Source: Solen grandis
Taxonomy: Eukaryota; Mollusca; Bivalvia; Adapedonta; Solenidae
Reading direction: 5' to 3'
Assembly: GCA_021229015.1 (NCBI GenBank)
Contig: CM037782.1
Span: forward strand, 57,409,518 to 57,473,517
DNA: 64,000 nt
Shown here: piece by piece, positions 35,501 through 47,182 of the stretch
Numbering within the stretch: the stretch's first letter is position 1
Layout of the letters: the number at the start of each line of letters is the position of its first letter
The notes under the pieces: generated by a model
What the model was told of the DNA's origin: nothing
The model's input: the letters and a program-made list of their open reading frames with translations, nothing else
Database searches by the model: none
Program-made: the position numbers and the translations under genes

Positions 35501-38500
35501 ATAGTTGTCTAACAGCTGTTTCACATTACTAACCCAATTAACTTCCCCAGCATGACAATCGCCTAATAACAGTTTGTATAGTGTTTTTATTAAAATATTG
35601 TCTGAAGACACCACTTTGCACCAATACTTAATGATACGGACAAATCTTGATACATACAATGAATATCTACCAAGCTCTCCATACACACCAACGCTCGTGG
35701 TAGATTTTCTAACGTTCAATAAAGATTTACTAAATTTCAAATGTACCCGTTTTGCTTTCCAAAACCCCCATATCTCACACGAATAACTGATAATAAACCT
35801 AGAAAAGCATCAAAGAGTTGGCACATTACCTTGGGGGATATACTATATTTACTAGTGTTACATAATAATATGTCCAATGCTTTTAGGCTTTTACCTATGA
35901 GTACTTGCTGATTTAGAACAAACGATCCTGTATGATTAAAAACAGTTCTCCTAAATAATTAAAATTGTTTACAGTTTCTAAAATACTATCATTATATCTC
36001 CATGACTCATTTGCATTTAGATTTCAGCGCTTTCTAAACACCATTACGTTTGTTTTACTAATGTTCACAACCAATTTTTATTTATTACAATAATCTGACA
36101 AAAAATTTAGACTATACTGTAAATCTTCAGGACTATTACCATATCATCTGCAAATAGCATTAATATAAAAGATTAATGTTCAAGAGTTAATCCACACTCA
36201 TTATTATCCTGTAAGAAGAGCTCTAAATCCTCCAAAAATAAGAAAAACATTATCGGCGAAATTACCTCCCCTTGTTTCAAACCGACTGCACATTAAAAAA
36301 ATTCAGAATAAGAATTACACCCCCTTATACATTGCTTAACAATACATGCTCTAATTATCCTTAAAACCTTCCCACTTATACCCATTTTATACAATTTAAA
36401 CCACAGACTATTTAAGTAAACACTATCTAAAACTTTATTTAAATCAATAATGCACAATAAAGTCTTCCTTTCCTACTTAAAATATTCCGGGTAGCAGCAT
36501 TTAAAACAAAAATTGCATCTACTGTAGATCTACCTTTACGAAATCCAAACTTTGCATCACTTATAATAGTGTTTCCATCGGCCCATGTATTTTACCTTTT
36601 ATTTAATACTACTGTAAATAATTTAGAAAAATAACTCATCAATGTGATACCGCTGTAATTATTTATAACATTAATATCGTTCTTTTTGTGAAGCGGTACA
36701 ATGATTCCCTCAGTCCAACTACTAGAAAAATGTCCCGAATCTAAAATAGTATTAAAAATATCAACTATATATGGAGCTATGATATCTACTGATTCAATGA
36801 AATACTCATTTAAGATATGGTCATTCGCATAAGATTCACCTGTTTTTAAATTACGAAGATCAAGGTCTTAAATTTCCAGTCTGACCCATCAAATTCATAA
36901 TTACTACAAAATTCTTCAGCATCTGCATCGAACAAGCTTGAGGGATTAATTTTCATATTTGAAAAATACTGATACAAGTCTTCAAGTGATATATTATTGC
37001 GAATGTTTTTTCTTTGTGAATAATTTCCAAAAATCTTTAGGTTTTTTTATGCCTTAAACTCTCCAAATCTAAAACCTTATCCCGTTCATATTTCCTCTTT
37101 TTTATTCTTATCATTTTTTATAATAAGATTTCAAATCACACATGTTAAGCCTATTTTCGTCACTTTTAAAACGATTAAAAACACCCACGGCGTTCATGTA
37201 GGCCTGCTTTGCTTTGGAACATTCAGTGTCAAACCAGTCTGACCGTTACTAAGCCTTGTGTCATAAAGTTCTGACGTCACACCATGCTTACTGCACCGGG
37301 TTTTATGAAATAACTGTTTTCCCACCTCATTCAAAATAGCAGAAAAACTATCAACGGCATTATCCACAGAAAACGAATCACTATAGCTTAAGTCATTTAC
37401 CAACCGGTTAAAATCGGGAAGTCTAGAAATTAGTTTTGCCCGAAATTCATGCATTTTATTATTATCCCATCTTATATCAGTGCGTGTGTACACAGTACTA
37501 ACACACGGACGCATACACAAGCAATTAATAACAAAAGACACGGGTGTATAATCTGACCATTCACACACTGGATGTATTTTAAAATCCACAATGCATCCTG
37601 CCTCATTTAAAAAAAATAAAATTACACCAACACTAACAAAAGTATACGTTCAAACCAAGTGATCACTACCCAATCTACCGTTACACATTTCCAGTATATT
37701 TAAACCATGCGAATTTACCGTTTTATCCAACGAGCTACGCTCTAAAGGTATATCGGGAATATAATCATCAGTATCCAAATATTCATTAAACCTATCACAT
37801 ACCAAAAAATCAGGCCTGTTATCCGTACGGGCGTTAAAATCCCCGCAAACAATAACTTTATCCAAAGACTGAAAATAATTGACATAATTTTGCAATAAAT
37901 CAAACAGATCTGAGTCAACAATGTTATTCATTGGTGAATTTTCAGACCACACATAAATACCTGCAATATAAACATCATGCTCAAAATTAAAGAAACTTTT
38001 ATTTAACTTGATCCAAACTATGATGTCAAATTGATTCCTAACAACTTCAATACCCTCGTCGTAATCGTCTTTAAAATACAAAACTAACCCCCCACTCTGT
38101 CTTTTGGTTCGCATATTTTGAAATTTTCTGTACAAGTTAATACTTTCATATGTGCTTATATCTAACTGTGACTTTCTATTTCTCTCCGATTCATAGTATT
38201 TCATTTTTAACATTCATGTTTTAAAACATTACCAAAGCCTTTAGACCATATTATTGCTGTAAACAATATTTATCAGTTGATGTTTTTTCTACGATCATAC
38301 CGGAAGTAAACAAAGTTATATTTAAATAGCTTTTCACGTGCTATTAAAAGCACCAAAGGCATTTAAATTGAATTTTAATTATAAATATTATGAAAGAAAG
38401 ATATTGTGTCAAGGTTGATTGTCAGATTTGAAGTATTACAAATATGCCGATTAGGCTATTCATTTCATATTCATAAACAGACCCGCAAAATCAACTTTTA

Positions 38501-40511
38501 CTTTCACTTTGAAATTAACTTGAGCCGTGAACATTATGTGTAGGTTTGTATTCACATATTTCCTCTTCAGTCATCAGCAATGAAAATGGTGCTGGCTGTT
38601 TTTTTTTTCTCCCTATGATTTGTTAGAGTAATGTTATTGATCCAGGTGAAATTCATGTTGAAGAAAAAAATACGGTCGGTGGCAAAAAAAAAAGAAAAAA
38701 GTTTTTATTTCCGGTTTCAATTTTTGAAAGATTACGATGTGTATTGACAAATTATACGTCACACAACAATTGATTTCATTTAATAATTATGTTTTCTTTT
38801 GAAAAATTAAGAGTGCCGGGGGAAGGAATCCCTTGCCAAGTTTTGGTGTTATCTGGATCGCGGGAATGCGTTCGTGTCGAACAATTACAGCTAAGATACG
38901 GAAAGGACCGAAAATGCCCGAAATGAAATGGCGACTGTCAAAGAGATTTTAATCTTTTATCAAAATTTGGGGAAAAAAAGATTAGGGTCGGCGGCAAAAA
39001 ATAGGGTCGGTCGGGGTAGCGGAAACAAGCTTTTTTTTTTTTTTTTTTTTAGGCCTAACGAAAGATGGAATTGTCATGATGCGAACAAAAATGTTTCGCA
39101 CCTCGTATTTTACCACCAGAGCTGGGTCCAGGAGAGATTTAAAAAAAATGTAGGCAGTGACAATGATCTCTTAGCCTGAGATTTTACTTAAGTATTTTCA
39201 TGAACACGGAGCCAGGTTGGAAATCTGAGCCCAGGTCGAAATCTCGGCCCACAAGACAGAATAATGTTTCCATCGAGTCAGTTTGTTTGAGGTTTAAGTC
39301 CCGCCGACGGTATTTCAGTCATTTGGAGACTTTGTGTACTTGAGACAGATACAAAGCTGCCACACTGCAGTATCACACCGTAGACATGTGACATGATACC
39401 ATACTTAATCACATTATCCTGACACCGAGTCAGCCAGTGCTGGAACTGCCCTTATATGCGGAAAGCCAAACAAGGGAGCTATTTTACGACTTTGGTATTT
39501 CGCGGCCGGGGATCGAACCCACGACCTCCCGATTCTGGGACGAACATTCTAACCACTCGGCCGCCGGGACCGGTTTCTATACCACATATCTTGTGTATAC
39601 AAGATGTTGAAAATTAAGCCCAGATGAAAATCTCAGAAGGTTTCTTCCGAATATTACACACGCACAATACGACTCTTGGAGAATTCAGCATATCGTGACA
39701 CCGGTTATATAGAACCTCAGCCCAGTTGCTTTAAAAAAGCTCGGATACCTGATCTGTAGCAGAACTTTCCGACTAAAACAAACGTTTTCAATCTTAAATG
39801 TAAATAAAAAGTGAAAAATAAACAAGTAAAAACTACAATTTAGAATCTACATTTAAGAATTTGTTACATACAAACGTTAACTCCAACTTTTAACGTAAAT
39901 ATGACAGACAGAACTATATCGTTAAAAGTGAAATGTTTAAGTAACCATTTCAAGGTTGTAATAAGCATTTTGAAATTGTAATAAGAATTTTATAAATATA
40001 ATAAGCATGGTAAAATTGTAATAAGCATTATGAAATCTCAATTAGTAAAAGAAATGAACTGGCGGATATCCCCTCCCATAAAAATATTCTTTGAAATGCT
40101 GTATCATATCATTGAAGCAGCATATAATATTAGTAAAAAAATAATTATTGTCGGGGATCTAAATGAAAATCTTTTAGACCAATCATACTGTAATTTGAAA
40201 AATATATGGTCTTAAATTCAATGCAATGTAATAAAGGACCTACATGTCAGAATACTTGATCCAATACTGATACCCCATTAATTTCTATTATCTTGATTCT
40301 GGTGTTATAGATATTCCATCAAATATAATATCTGAACACTTATATGACAATTCCATTTTCCTATGAGATTAATACATCATTTGAAAGAAATATTGGCTTT
40401 ATGATAACACTATTATGAACTATTAAATGAAAAGATACAAAATCAAGACTGGCAATTTTTAAACCATCTAAATTTTAATGAGGCTTGTATTCAGTTTACC
40501 AAAATTTATAT

Positions 40512-40554
<43 letters not shown>

Positions 40555-41949
40555 CTGCCTGATGACAAGCATGGTTTGATGCTGGATTAAGAAAATTTTG
40601 TAGGATAAGAGACCGTTTTAAGAAGAATGCAATTAAAAGTAAGACAGAATATAGCAAAAATAAAATAAGAAAAAAAATTAAACTTATAAACATTTATTGG
40701 ACATAATATATATATTTATTACTAACCAAGAGAAGACAGACTTCTTGAATGATTTATTTGTATCTATATCTACATTAGATGATAAACCATAATACTCATT
40801 TACCACCACTTAATACATATACAGAAAACAGATTGTCACAATTTTATATAACGGAAACAGAAATAAGAGCTATTATTAGTTCACTTAATATAAATAAAGC
40901 TGTGGACATGATTTATCACCATTTAATGATAAGACAGAAAACAAAATTTGAAACTATTTTTCTGCGTAGGAAGAAAAAACAGGGAAAAACTATAAATATA
41001 GATGTCTAAATTGTTTTCCGATTGTTGTTGTTGTTGCTCAAATCCTTCACATAGATATTCAGTTTCTTACCTTCCTCTCTCCCTATAATTTCAAAACTTC
41101 ATATTTATTAGCACTATGATGCAAACTAAATGAGACGTTTTCCTGTGAATATGAATTTGATTTCAAATCTAAATGAACAGGATTTGGGTGTTATAAAAGG
41201 ATATAACACGTGACTTTGTAAACTGTAAAATGATTGTATAGGGGAAGGGTCGTAACTAATGTTGCCAGAACTTGCAGTTTCAAATTCGAAATAAAATATG
41301 TTTAAACTATCATTTGTCTCAATGGATTGCTAACAATGCTAAAAATAAGCATATCGCCACTCTTACTCTCCTGCCTACAGCTTATAAGATTATATGAATA
41401 CATGTATGTAAAAGCAAATCTAAAACAACAAACGTTCATTATTTAACCCTTTTTAACGCCGTTACTCACTGTACTTATGGGTCAACTGTGCATGCAAATA
41501 TAATTTTATCTATATATTGTTGCCTGTCGCTGGAAATTCCAGCCAGCCATGGTTCAAAATATATCCGAATGTGGTGCGATTTGCACACTTTCTTTTTTCA
41601 GTACTGTTTATTAAACGCGTTATCTCCAGCATAGATTTTCAACACATTTAAATTAAATCTCGACTTCGATATCTCAATCATACTAAAATAAACATGAAAA
41701 TTATCACGATTTGTGATAAGTCAGAAAACAAAATTTGGAACTATTTTTCTGCGTAGGAAGACCAAAAAAGGGAAAAACTAGAAATATAGATGTCTAAATT
41801 GTTTTACGATTCAAAATATGTGATACCAAAGAACAGCGTTGCAAGCAACCCTGTTAAATAATGTCCTGAAATCTGGAAAACCTCTGGACATGGAATTAAA
41901 AAAAAGGGAGAACTTTATTTCATCAAAATCACATAAGATCCAGACACGA

Positions 41950-41987
<38 letters not shown>

Positions 41988-42975
41988 CATCTGCGCATGC
42001 AAATTTATATCATTTGTAAAGAAATACGACTGTTGACCGAAACTGGTTTGAAATTGGAATAAATCTATAGAATAAAGTTGAATATAACAACATTTACTTT
42101 AAATTCAGTTGGAAAGTAATTTAACTTAAAGTTGTGACTAGTTAAAACTAATTAGAAAATACTGAGTAGGTCTTCTTACCCACAATTCATATATTGTAAA
42201 ATCGTTAGTATTCGTGGAAGATTCAAAAACGAATTTTTAATCCAACGCAAACTGTTCATTTTGTACACCTCAAGTTTTCAATACAAATTTTGACTTAATG
42301 ACAGATAACTTACAACAAAATCTATAATGTCTATGAAATTAATGGTTTTACAGTAATAAATTCATATGTTTGTACAGGGAAGTACCTTTCCACGCAACGC
42401 GAATCCCTGGTTACCTGATTTTCGATATATCATCGGTGGCTTTGGGTTCGAGTCTTAGTATAGATAGCAGACTTTACGGCTCCAACTTCACAAAAGTCAT
42501 TCGAAGGCTGAACGATCCGTTACTGGTAGTGTTTGAAAACATTCTGAACAATCCTCTATTCACTCAGATTGAGAGGAAAAGGCGTTCTCCTGATCCTGAT
42601 CACATGAGGACCTTCGTCAGGAAGGATAGCAGGGGGCACAGAGGGTCCCACTGTAAAAAATTCCGGTGGGGTATCGATATGAGGATATTCAACTGGTCAT
42701 GGTACCTGTTTCCCGTGACTTACAACGCCGGCTACTGTGGAGGCGCTTGCTTGCCGTTAGATTCCCCGGTGTTGAACAGCACCAACCATTCGTTCATTCG
42801 GGGTCTGTGGCTTACCGAACTATCGGATTTAGAACAGTTTGCACCTCCGGTATGTTGTGTGCCCATCGAGTATTACCCGCAGTCAATATTGTATCTTGGG
42901 GAGAGTGGGGGAAAGATCAATACCGTTTTGAAATCATTGCCTAACATGATTGTAGCATCGTGTGGATGCAGATAA
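25514..42975 (+). CDS. TGF-beta superfamily ligand, BMP-like, divergent (3 exons)
   Basis: Exons 25514-25787, 33814-33978 and about 42383-42975 give a product of about 343 residues, short for the family. ATG 25514 starts a typical signal peptide (MFTVLFMLALVSASLG). Prodomain marks are the YVWMLYTAMHD helix and TIHAIRG in exon 1, NFAVNITSPLTRVEVVI in exon 2 and GYLIFDISSVAL in exon 3. A furin site RKRR (about 211-214) releases a 129-residue mature chain with seven cysteines in family order: HC, YCGGAC, VCC, SCGCR. LNSTNHS and CCVPIEYYPQSILYL resemble BMP ligands more than TGF-beta sensu stricto. Sequons occur at NWS and NST in the mature part. Odd: the usual W-x-x-W pair is W-x-W, with one residue fewer between the first two cysteines. 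It should signal as a secreted dimer through type I/II Ser/Thr kinase receptors. Introns are 8.0 and 8.4 kb, full of retroelements. Nodal-like assignment is not excluded. Confidence 0.88.
26160..26235. repeat. CT then AT microsatellite in ligand intron 1
   Basis: (TC)n of about 35 bp joined to (TA)n of about 30 bp. Confidence 0.95.
26635..27380. repeat. Dispersed repeat, inverted partner at 60.5-61.2 kb
   Basis: Blocks such as TTTTGATCATATGGGACAG, AACTGCTGACCTTACACC, CTTCTCGCACAAGC and CATTTCAGGGAATTAA reappear inverted and in matching order between about 60540 and 61165. The two copies are diverged. No coding content was recognised. Confidence 0.7.
27660..27740 (-). mobile_element. tRNA-like SINE head fragment
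   Basis: On the minus strand TAGTCCAGTGTTAGGACACG resembles an A box region and GGTTCGAGTCC is a B-box match. It is followed by T-rich sequence, not the SINE body seen elsewhere. Confidence 0.5.
28599..28747. mobile_element. TTAA-flanked MITE (hairpin type)
   Basis: GTAATGGTTCCGCTAC and its inverse GTAGCGGAACCATTAC form the arms, with TTAA at both edges (28595-28598 and 28748-28751). A relative lies at about 47981-48080. Confidence 0.75.
28786..29017. mobile_element. TTAA-flanked MITE, piggyBac-like ends
   Basis: Termini CCCTTTCCCTCA and TGAGGGAAAGGG are bounded by TTAA on both sides (28782-28785 and 29018-29021). The centre has a perfect inner palindrome around CAGCCTGCGAGTAACTCGCA. An inverted copy lies at 47183-47412. 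TTAA duplication with CCC ends fits piggyBac-derived MITEs. Confidence 0.88.
29466..29508. repeat. Poly-C then CA microsatellite
   Basis: About 17 C followed by (CA)n. Confidence 0.95.
29680..29795 (+). mobile_element. SINE fragment, second family
   Basis: GGTCGATCCCCGGCCGCGAC (B-box region) and TGACTGAAATACTGCCGGTG match the head and tail of the SINE at 39295-39575, with the middle deleted. Confidence 0.6.
29796..33813. other. Remainder of ligand intron 1
   Basis: AT-rich sequence with homopolymers (for example a G run near 33030) and an AGGGCCATAACTC remnant at about 30510. No exon, RNA gene or mobile element was recognised. Confidence 0.45.
33814..33978 (+). CDS. Ligand gene exon 2: prodomain beta-strands
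   Basis: Acceptor TTTATTTCAG ends at 33813 and donor GTGATT starts at 33979. The two leading bases complete a Ser codon with the last T of exon 1, so the phase fits. Fifty-four codons follow, with basic RRRFKR, then NFAVNITSPLTRVEVVI and DIHIKIFTHIN, the alternating hydrophobic pattern of the TGF-beta prodomain arm. The exon ends with 1 nt of a split codon. Confidence 0.75.
33979..34990. other. Start of ligand intron 2
   Basis: Begins with a (TC)n tract (33984-34022) and carries a short (CA)n at 34301. The rest is AT-rich and unassigned. Confidence 0.5.
34990..38213 (-). mobile_element. LINE, degenerate, 5'-truncated, CR1/L2-type
   Basis: In transcript order: an APE endonuclease part (38213-37650) with SGGLVLYFKD, VYIAGIYVW and VIVCGDFNART; a stop-broken reverse transcriptase region with FADDMV at about 36138-36155; and a C-terminal region (35740-35100) with FGILPKKFRSALSRFRLSAH and EDEFHFLLVCPIYENIRK. 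Multiple stops and frameshifts in the RT show it is dead. The endonuclease N-terminus is absent, so it is 5'-truncated. It is antisense within ligand intron 2. Confidence 0.88.
38640..39066. repeat. Dispersed repeat related to the element at 48992-49176
   Basis: Shares GGGTCGGTCGG, poly-T and GGCCTAACG ends with the 49-kb MITE. It is more diverged and lacks clear inverted ends. Confidence 0.5.
39295..39575 (-). mobile_element. tRNA-derived SINE, second family
   Basis: Minus-strand head CGGCCGAGTGGTTAGAATG (A box) and GGTTCGATCCCC (B box), an about 200-bp body and tail TGACTGAAATACCGTCGGCG. The tail resembles that of the first SINE family (GAAATACTG then CGACGG), so the two may share a 3' module. 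Partial copies lie at 29680 and 48890. Confidence 0.82.
40030..40975 (+). mobile_element. LINE fragment, degenerate
   Basis: Plus-strand blocks in order: KKIIIVGDLNENLLDQ (endonuclease), WFDAGLRKFCRIRDRFKK (linker) and TETEIRAIISSLNINKAVD (start of reverse transcriptase). They are in different frames and interrupted by an A run at about 40517-40548. A different lineage and orientation from the 35-38 kb LINE. It ends before the RT catalytic core. Confidence 0.72.
40930..41815. repeat. Short direct repeat pair flanking 0.7 kb
   Basis: An about 85-bp segment with TATTTTTCTGCGTAGGAAGA at 40932-41018 recurs nearly unchanged at about 41722-41808. The interval has no recognised content; it may be a local duplication or an insertion between the copies. 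Confidence 0.65.
41948..41984. repeat. CT microsatellite
   Basis: (CT)n of about 35 bp, near the end of ligand intron 2. Confidence 0.95.
42383..42975 (+). CDS. Ligand gene exon 3: prodomain end, furin site, mature domain
   Basis: Two AG acceptors lie 5 bp apart (42376-42377 and 42381-42382). Only the second matches the phase of exon 2, joining G to TA as Val and continuing PFHATRIPGYLIFD. If the first is used, another exon must lie between. The frame covers the last prodomain strand, RKRR, the whole cystine-knot domain and TAA at 42973-42975. A possible AATAAA is at 43143-43148. Confidence 0.9.
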
Positions 42976-43154
42976 AACTTCACATAACCCTGTCAGAGAT
43001 GTAAGACGTGTCACTTGGGTCAAAATTAGCATCGCAACCGCAACATTATCTCAAATCAAGTTACAGCTATACATATACATTAAAAATATAATAATAGTTA
43101 AGTGCAGTTCACTTGCAGTTATGATTATACTGTTGTACTATAAATAAATATTTG

Positions 43155-43318
43155 AAACTTTAATCATGCTTGAGATACAGTTGCAAGTGTAACTTTATAG
43201 TTGCAGGTATAAATGTACATTTGAAATTGTAACATAGCTGAGATACAATTGCAAGTGTAACTTTATAGTTGCAGGTATAAATGTACATTTGAAATTGTAA
43301 CATAGCTGAGATACAATT
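43155..43318. repeat. Tandem repeat, about 70-bp unit, downstream of ligand gene
   Basis: Copies share TGCAAGTGTAACTTTATAGT and GAGATACAATTG. The last copy is split by the MITE at 43319. Confidence 0.8.
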
Positions 43319-43490
43319 AACTAGACGCCAAAACAGGTATAGCCACGCCCCAAATGTTTGTCGGAGGTTGTTGAACTAAGGTAACTATTGAAAGCAAGAT
43401 TCACGTGCATTTGTTTGTTGGAGGATTGTACAGCTTTTCACTGGTTAAACCGATATGCATATTCATTTCGGGGCGTTTTGGCGTCATGTT
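43319..43490. mobile_element. MITE with AATT target duplication
   Basis: Ends AACTAGACGCCAAAAC and GTTTTGGCGTCATGTT are inverted. AATT lies on both sides (43315-43318 and 43491-43494). Removing the element and one AATT restores GATACAATTGCAAG, exactly the neighbouring tandem copy. Confidence 0.85.
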
Positions 43491-43820
43491 AATTGCAAGC
43501 GTGACTCAACAGTAAATTACTATTATTGTATTTTTGAGATACTGTTAATTTAATTGTAAAGATGCTATCCATACACATGTAAATAGTTGTATTGTAAGTA
43601 CATAGTTGCAACTGTATGTTTAATAATTTATGCGATATCAATTTTTAATTGTATCATACAGTTTCGGCTGTATGAGAAGTTATAATTGCCACCAGATCAA
43701 AAAAAAAGTTACCTGTATATGTAGATGGAAACAACTGTTTTGTAGATATTGTTCCAACGCTAAATGCAGTTGCAGATACAATTAGTAATATATGTCGACC
43801 CAAACAATACTCCACAGTGT

Positions 43821-45277
43821 CGCGTGTAGCAACGTTAAATGTCGCACCAACGCTATATGATATGTCGCACTTGGCGTTATATGTCGCAAGGATGACGCAA
43901 AATGTCGCAACCAACGCTAAATGATATGTGTACTTGGCGTTATATGTCGCAAGGATGACGCTAAATGTCGCAACCAACGCTAAATGATATGTCGCACTTG
44001 GCGTTATATGTCGCAAGGATGACGCTTAATGTCGCAACCAACGCTAAATGATATGTCGCACTGTCTCACTTGGCGTTATATGTCGCAAGGCTGACGCTAA
44101 ATGTCGCAACCATCGCTAAATGTCGCAATACCTCCTGACGTTATATGTCGCCCTGTAACGCCAAATGTTGGAAAAATTGTACTGCCGCTATATGTCGCAA
44201 CATCAACGCTAAATGTCGCATCCTTTATCAACACGCTTAGCTCCCGACGTATCCTGGAACAGTGAGCCAGGGTTTACCGGTATGAACTTGGTACTAAGAC
44301 ACATCAGTGGGCTAATGACACATTTAAATAGTTTTTGTTATAAAATAAGATATAAACTTTTCCACGGAAAAAAATATAAGGGTGGGGGAGTGGGGCATTT
44401 GAAAATGTTTTTAGGTTCCCTGGGTGGGAGAACTTCACCAGTTTTAACTTGACCTCATATCAATTTAGAAAAAATATGATTTCGTTTACAAATAATTATC
44501 GGGAATTTTATTAGGATACATGCAATTTCAATTTAAAGAGAGTCACTTGAACTTTTTTTATTTGTAACTGACAAAATTGAGGTCTATGAAGCTGACTTCT
44601 AGATTATAGTTTACTATTTAAATGTCTATTCAAGAATAAACAAAACTCGTTCTATCAACACACATATACTCCGGCAACGGCGATAAAAATCAAAGCACTG
44701 ATAGTTCTAGTTGAGCGACAGCTTCAAAAGATGAACTGTAGACTTTTCTGTGTGAAATTGTCCAACTGTCCAACTGTCTCGTGTGAACTTGCCTAACTGT
44801 CCCGTTTGATCTTACCCTAATTGTTCCGCGTGTTAGTACTGTTGACTATAGTCTCCGTGAGATTTGACATAAGGGAATCCACTCTTACCTATTCAAAAGG
44901 CCAACAACTTGAAATGAATATTAAATGCATGTAGCATATTATTTTGAGGGTTTGTCTGCTCCAGGGATATCGCCCCAACACATTCTCCGAATCAGATGAA
45001 CCCGGGGGTAAACTAAACATTAACACGAATGAATGAACAGTCATTAATTACAACGTATAACACTTATATCATGTTTAAACTTTACAATTTCCGCTTATAT
45101 AGAATGCGACATTCAGCGTTGATGATGCGACATATAGCGGCAGTACAATCTTTTTGCGACTTTTGGCGTTACAGATACATATTTAGCGGTGGTTGCGACA
45201 TTTAGCGTCAGTCTTGTGACATATAACGTCAAGTGCGACATTTAGCGTTGGTCGACATTTAACGTTGCTACAACGCG
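43821..45277. mobile_element. Foldback-like element with tandem arms
   Basis: The left end CGCGTGTAGCAACGTTAAAT is inverted at the right as ATTTAACGTTGCTACAACGC, then G. The left arm (to about 44222) is a tandem array with units such as AACGCTAAATGATATGTCGC. The right arm (about 45107-45277) is a shorter inverted array. The middle 0.9 kb is unrelated AT-rich sequence. No clear target duplication or transposase was seen. Confidence 0.72.
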
Positions 45278-47178
45278 TCTATGTTTGCATGAAACCTTGT
45301 TTTCAGGAATCAGGTTGACTCCATTATAAGATCTTGTTTATGATGCTTCTAATTATATTTTATAGAACTGACAACATCTGATGTAGTCAGTGTGGGAAAT
45401 GTAATTGCATGGGGAAATTGGAATTTGATTTTTATTCAAATTTGTTACTAAGAAAAATGCAATAAGACGAAAATCATAGGGTTTTAGACTAACTGTAAAT
45501 ATTTTGGTTTTAACCAAATTCGACAAAAAGATACACTGTAAAACAAGGCTGAACTTCAGATTTTATGATTATGGGTTTTAATATTACTCCTCAGGGAGTT
45601 AAATAGGTTCTCAGATTTAGCATGTACGTGGAAACCTCCAGTAATGATGGGCCACGTTTTGAAAACTACCCATGTCTCGAAAAGACGGAAGATATATTAG
45701 AAATACACCATGCATGCAATAGACAATAAGTCAGTTTTCTCTTGTCTGGATCTCAAAGAAAAGGCAAAATGCGTTTTAATTTCCATAATGGCGTTAGACT
45801 TCCCGAGATGAATGTCAAATGCAACTTTTTTGTAGTTACAATATCGGAAAGCTTTACCTATATATCGACTTATACGAGCTTTATTCGTTCATGTAATCGC
45901 TAAAAACAAGTACCTCCAGTGCTCAATTAATTTATTTCTTTTAAATAAACCCTGAATCTGTATCCGTCTCTTAATCTCATTGCCGTTCAATTAAGTTTCT
46001 TTAAACAATTGCAAAGTGCCTAAAAAATGGTAATCACAAGTGGCATAGATAGGCGGAAATAAAATAAACATATGTACATCGTATTTTCCGTTAGACATTT
46101 GCTTTGATTTTTTGAGTATGTACCGTCCCGATGTTTTCATTTTCAATGTCAAGTGTATTCAAATCGCCATAGCTATGTTGTGATAACAAGGAGTCAATGG
46201 TTGACCTGGTTCACACAAAAGAACACGCAGTTTTGTTCGTGATACTATTTGTGAGCAGTTTTACCTAAGCATGAATGGAAATGCCGGGACTAAAATTTTC
46301 ATTAGTTAAAACTAGAACGATACATGGCTCGTTTTTATGGGTTTCATTGTCATAAAATTTGGAATTATTTTTGTTGTAATGTTGCTTTTTATCAGAATGT
46401 TTTCATGTACGTACCTCTGTTGTCCTAGGCTGTGCAGCGAAATTCATTTGTACGTGTTATTTATTTCTACATTCCATTAGTTCAAACATATTTTTATTTG
46501 TAAATAACAAGTGACATATATTTAACACAAAATACACGTGTATACAAAAAGGATTAGAACTGGAAGCCTAAGCTTATTGTAAAATATTACAGCAATTGTG
46601 GAGATTTCATTATTCCTAATATAATCATGTTTCAGAAATTACCATTGTCTTATGTTTTGAAAGTAATATTAATGGATTCCAAAGCATCTTATAAACACTA
46701 CAAGTTCAGGGTTCTAGGCATGTAAATATGACACAGATAGTGAAACGGGTTTGTTGGTTCCATTCACATATCATCGGCAAGTGTAATTTATTGGACGTCT
46801 TGTACTATTCAATTTTAATTTTCAGATCGAAAATAAAATAAATATGCTAAACTTGAAAATGCATGTATGTGAAACAGAGTAAACGTAATGCACGTCCAAC
46901 AATTGATTTTATAATAAAAAGGAAATTACAGATCGATCGATTTTGTATAGAATTCCATAATGACGGCCCGCGAATTCTCGTACCCACGAATTGTGACATG
47001 TGATTTTCACCAGATAAAATGTATTACTCATAGCTCATTAATGTCTATGAAAACGTTCCGTCGTGATGACATTCATCATGGACAGCATGAACTGTATAAT
47101 TTTTATGTATATGTGTTCCCATGCACACATGAAGAATGCATCATCAATTAAAAGAAAGAGAAAACAGACAACATGTGC
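45278..47178. other. Intergenic stretch
   Basis: AT-rich; no repeat family, exon or RNA gene recognised. Confidence 0.45.
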
Positions 47179-47182
47179 TTAA

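Noticed and set aside
46960..47151. ORF with SYPRIVTCDF resembling an innexin motif
   Set aside because: Only about ten residues match; the expected following conserved block is absent and there is no second exon.
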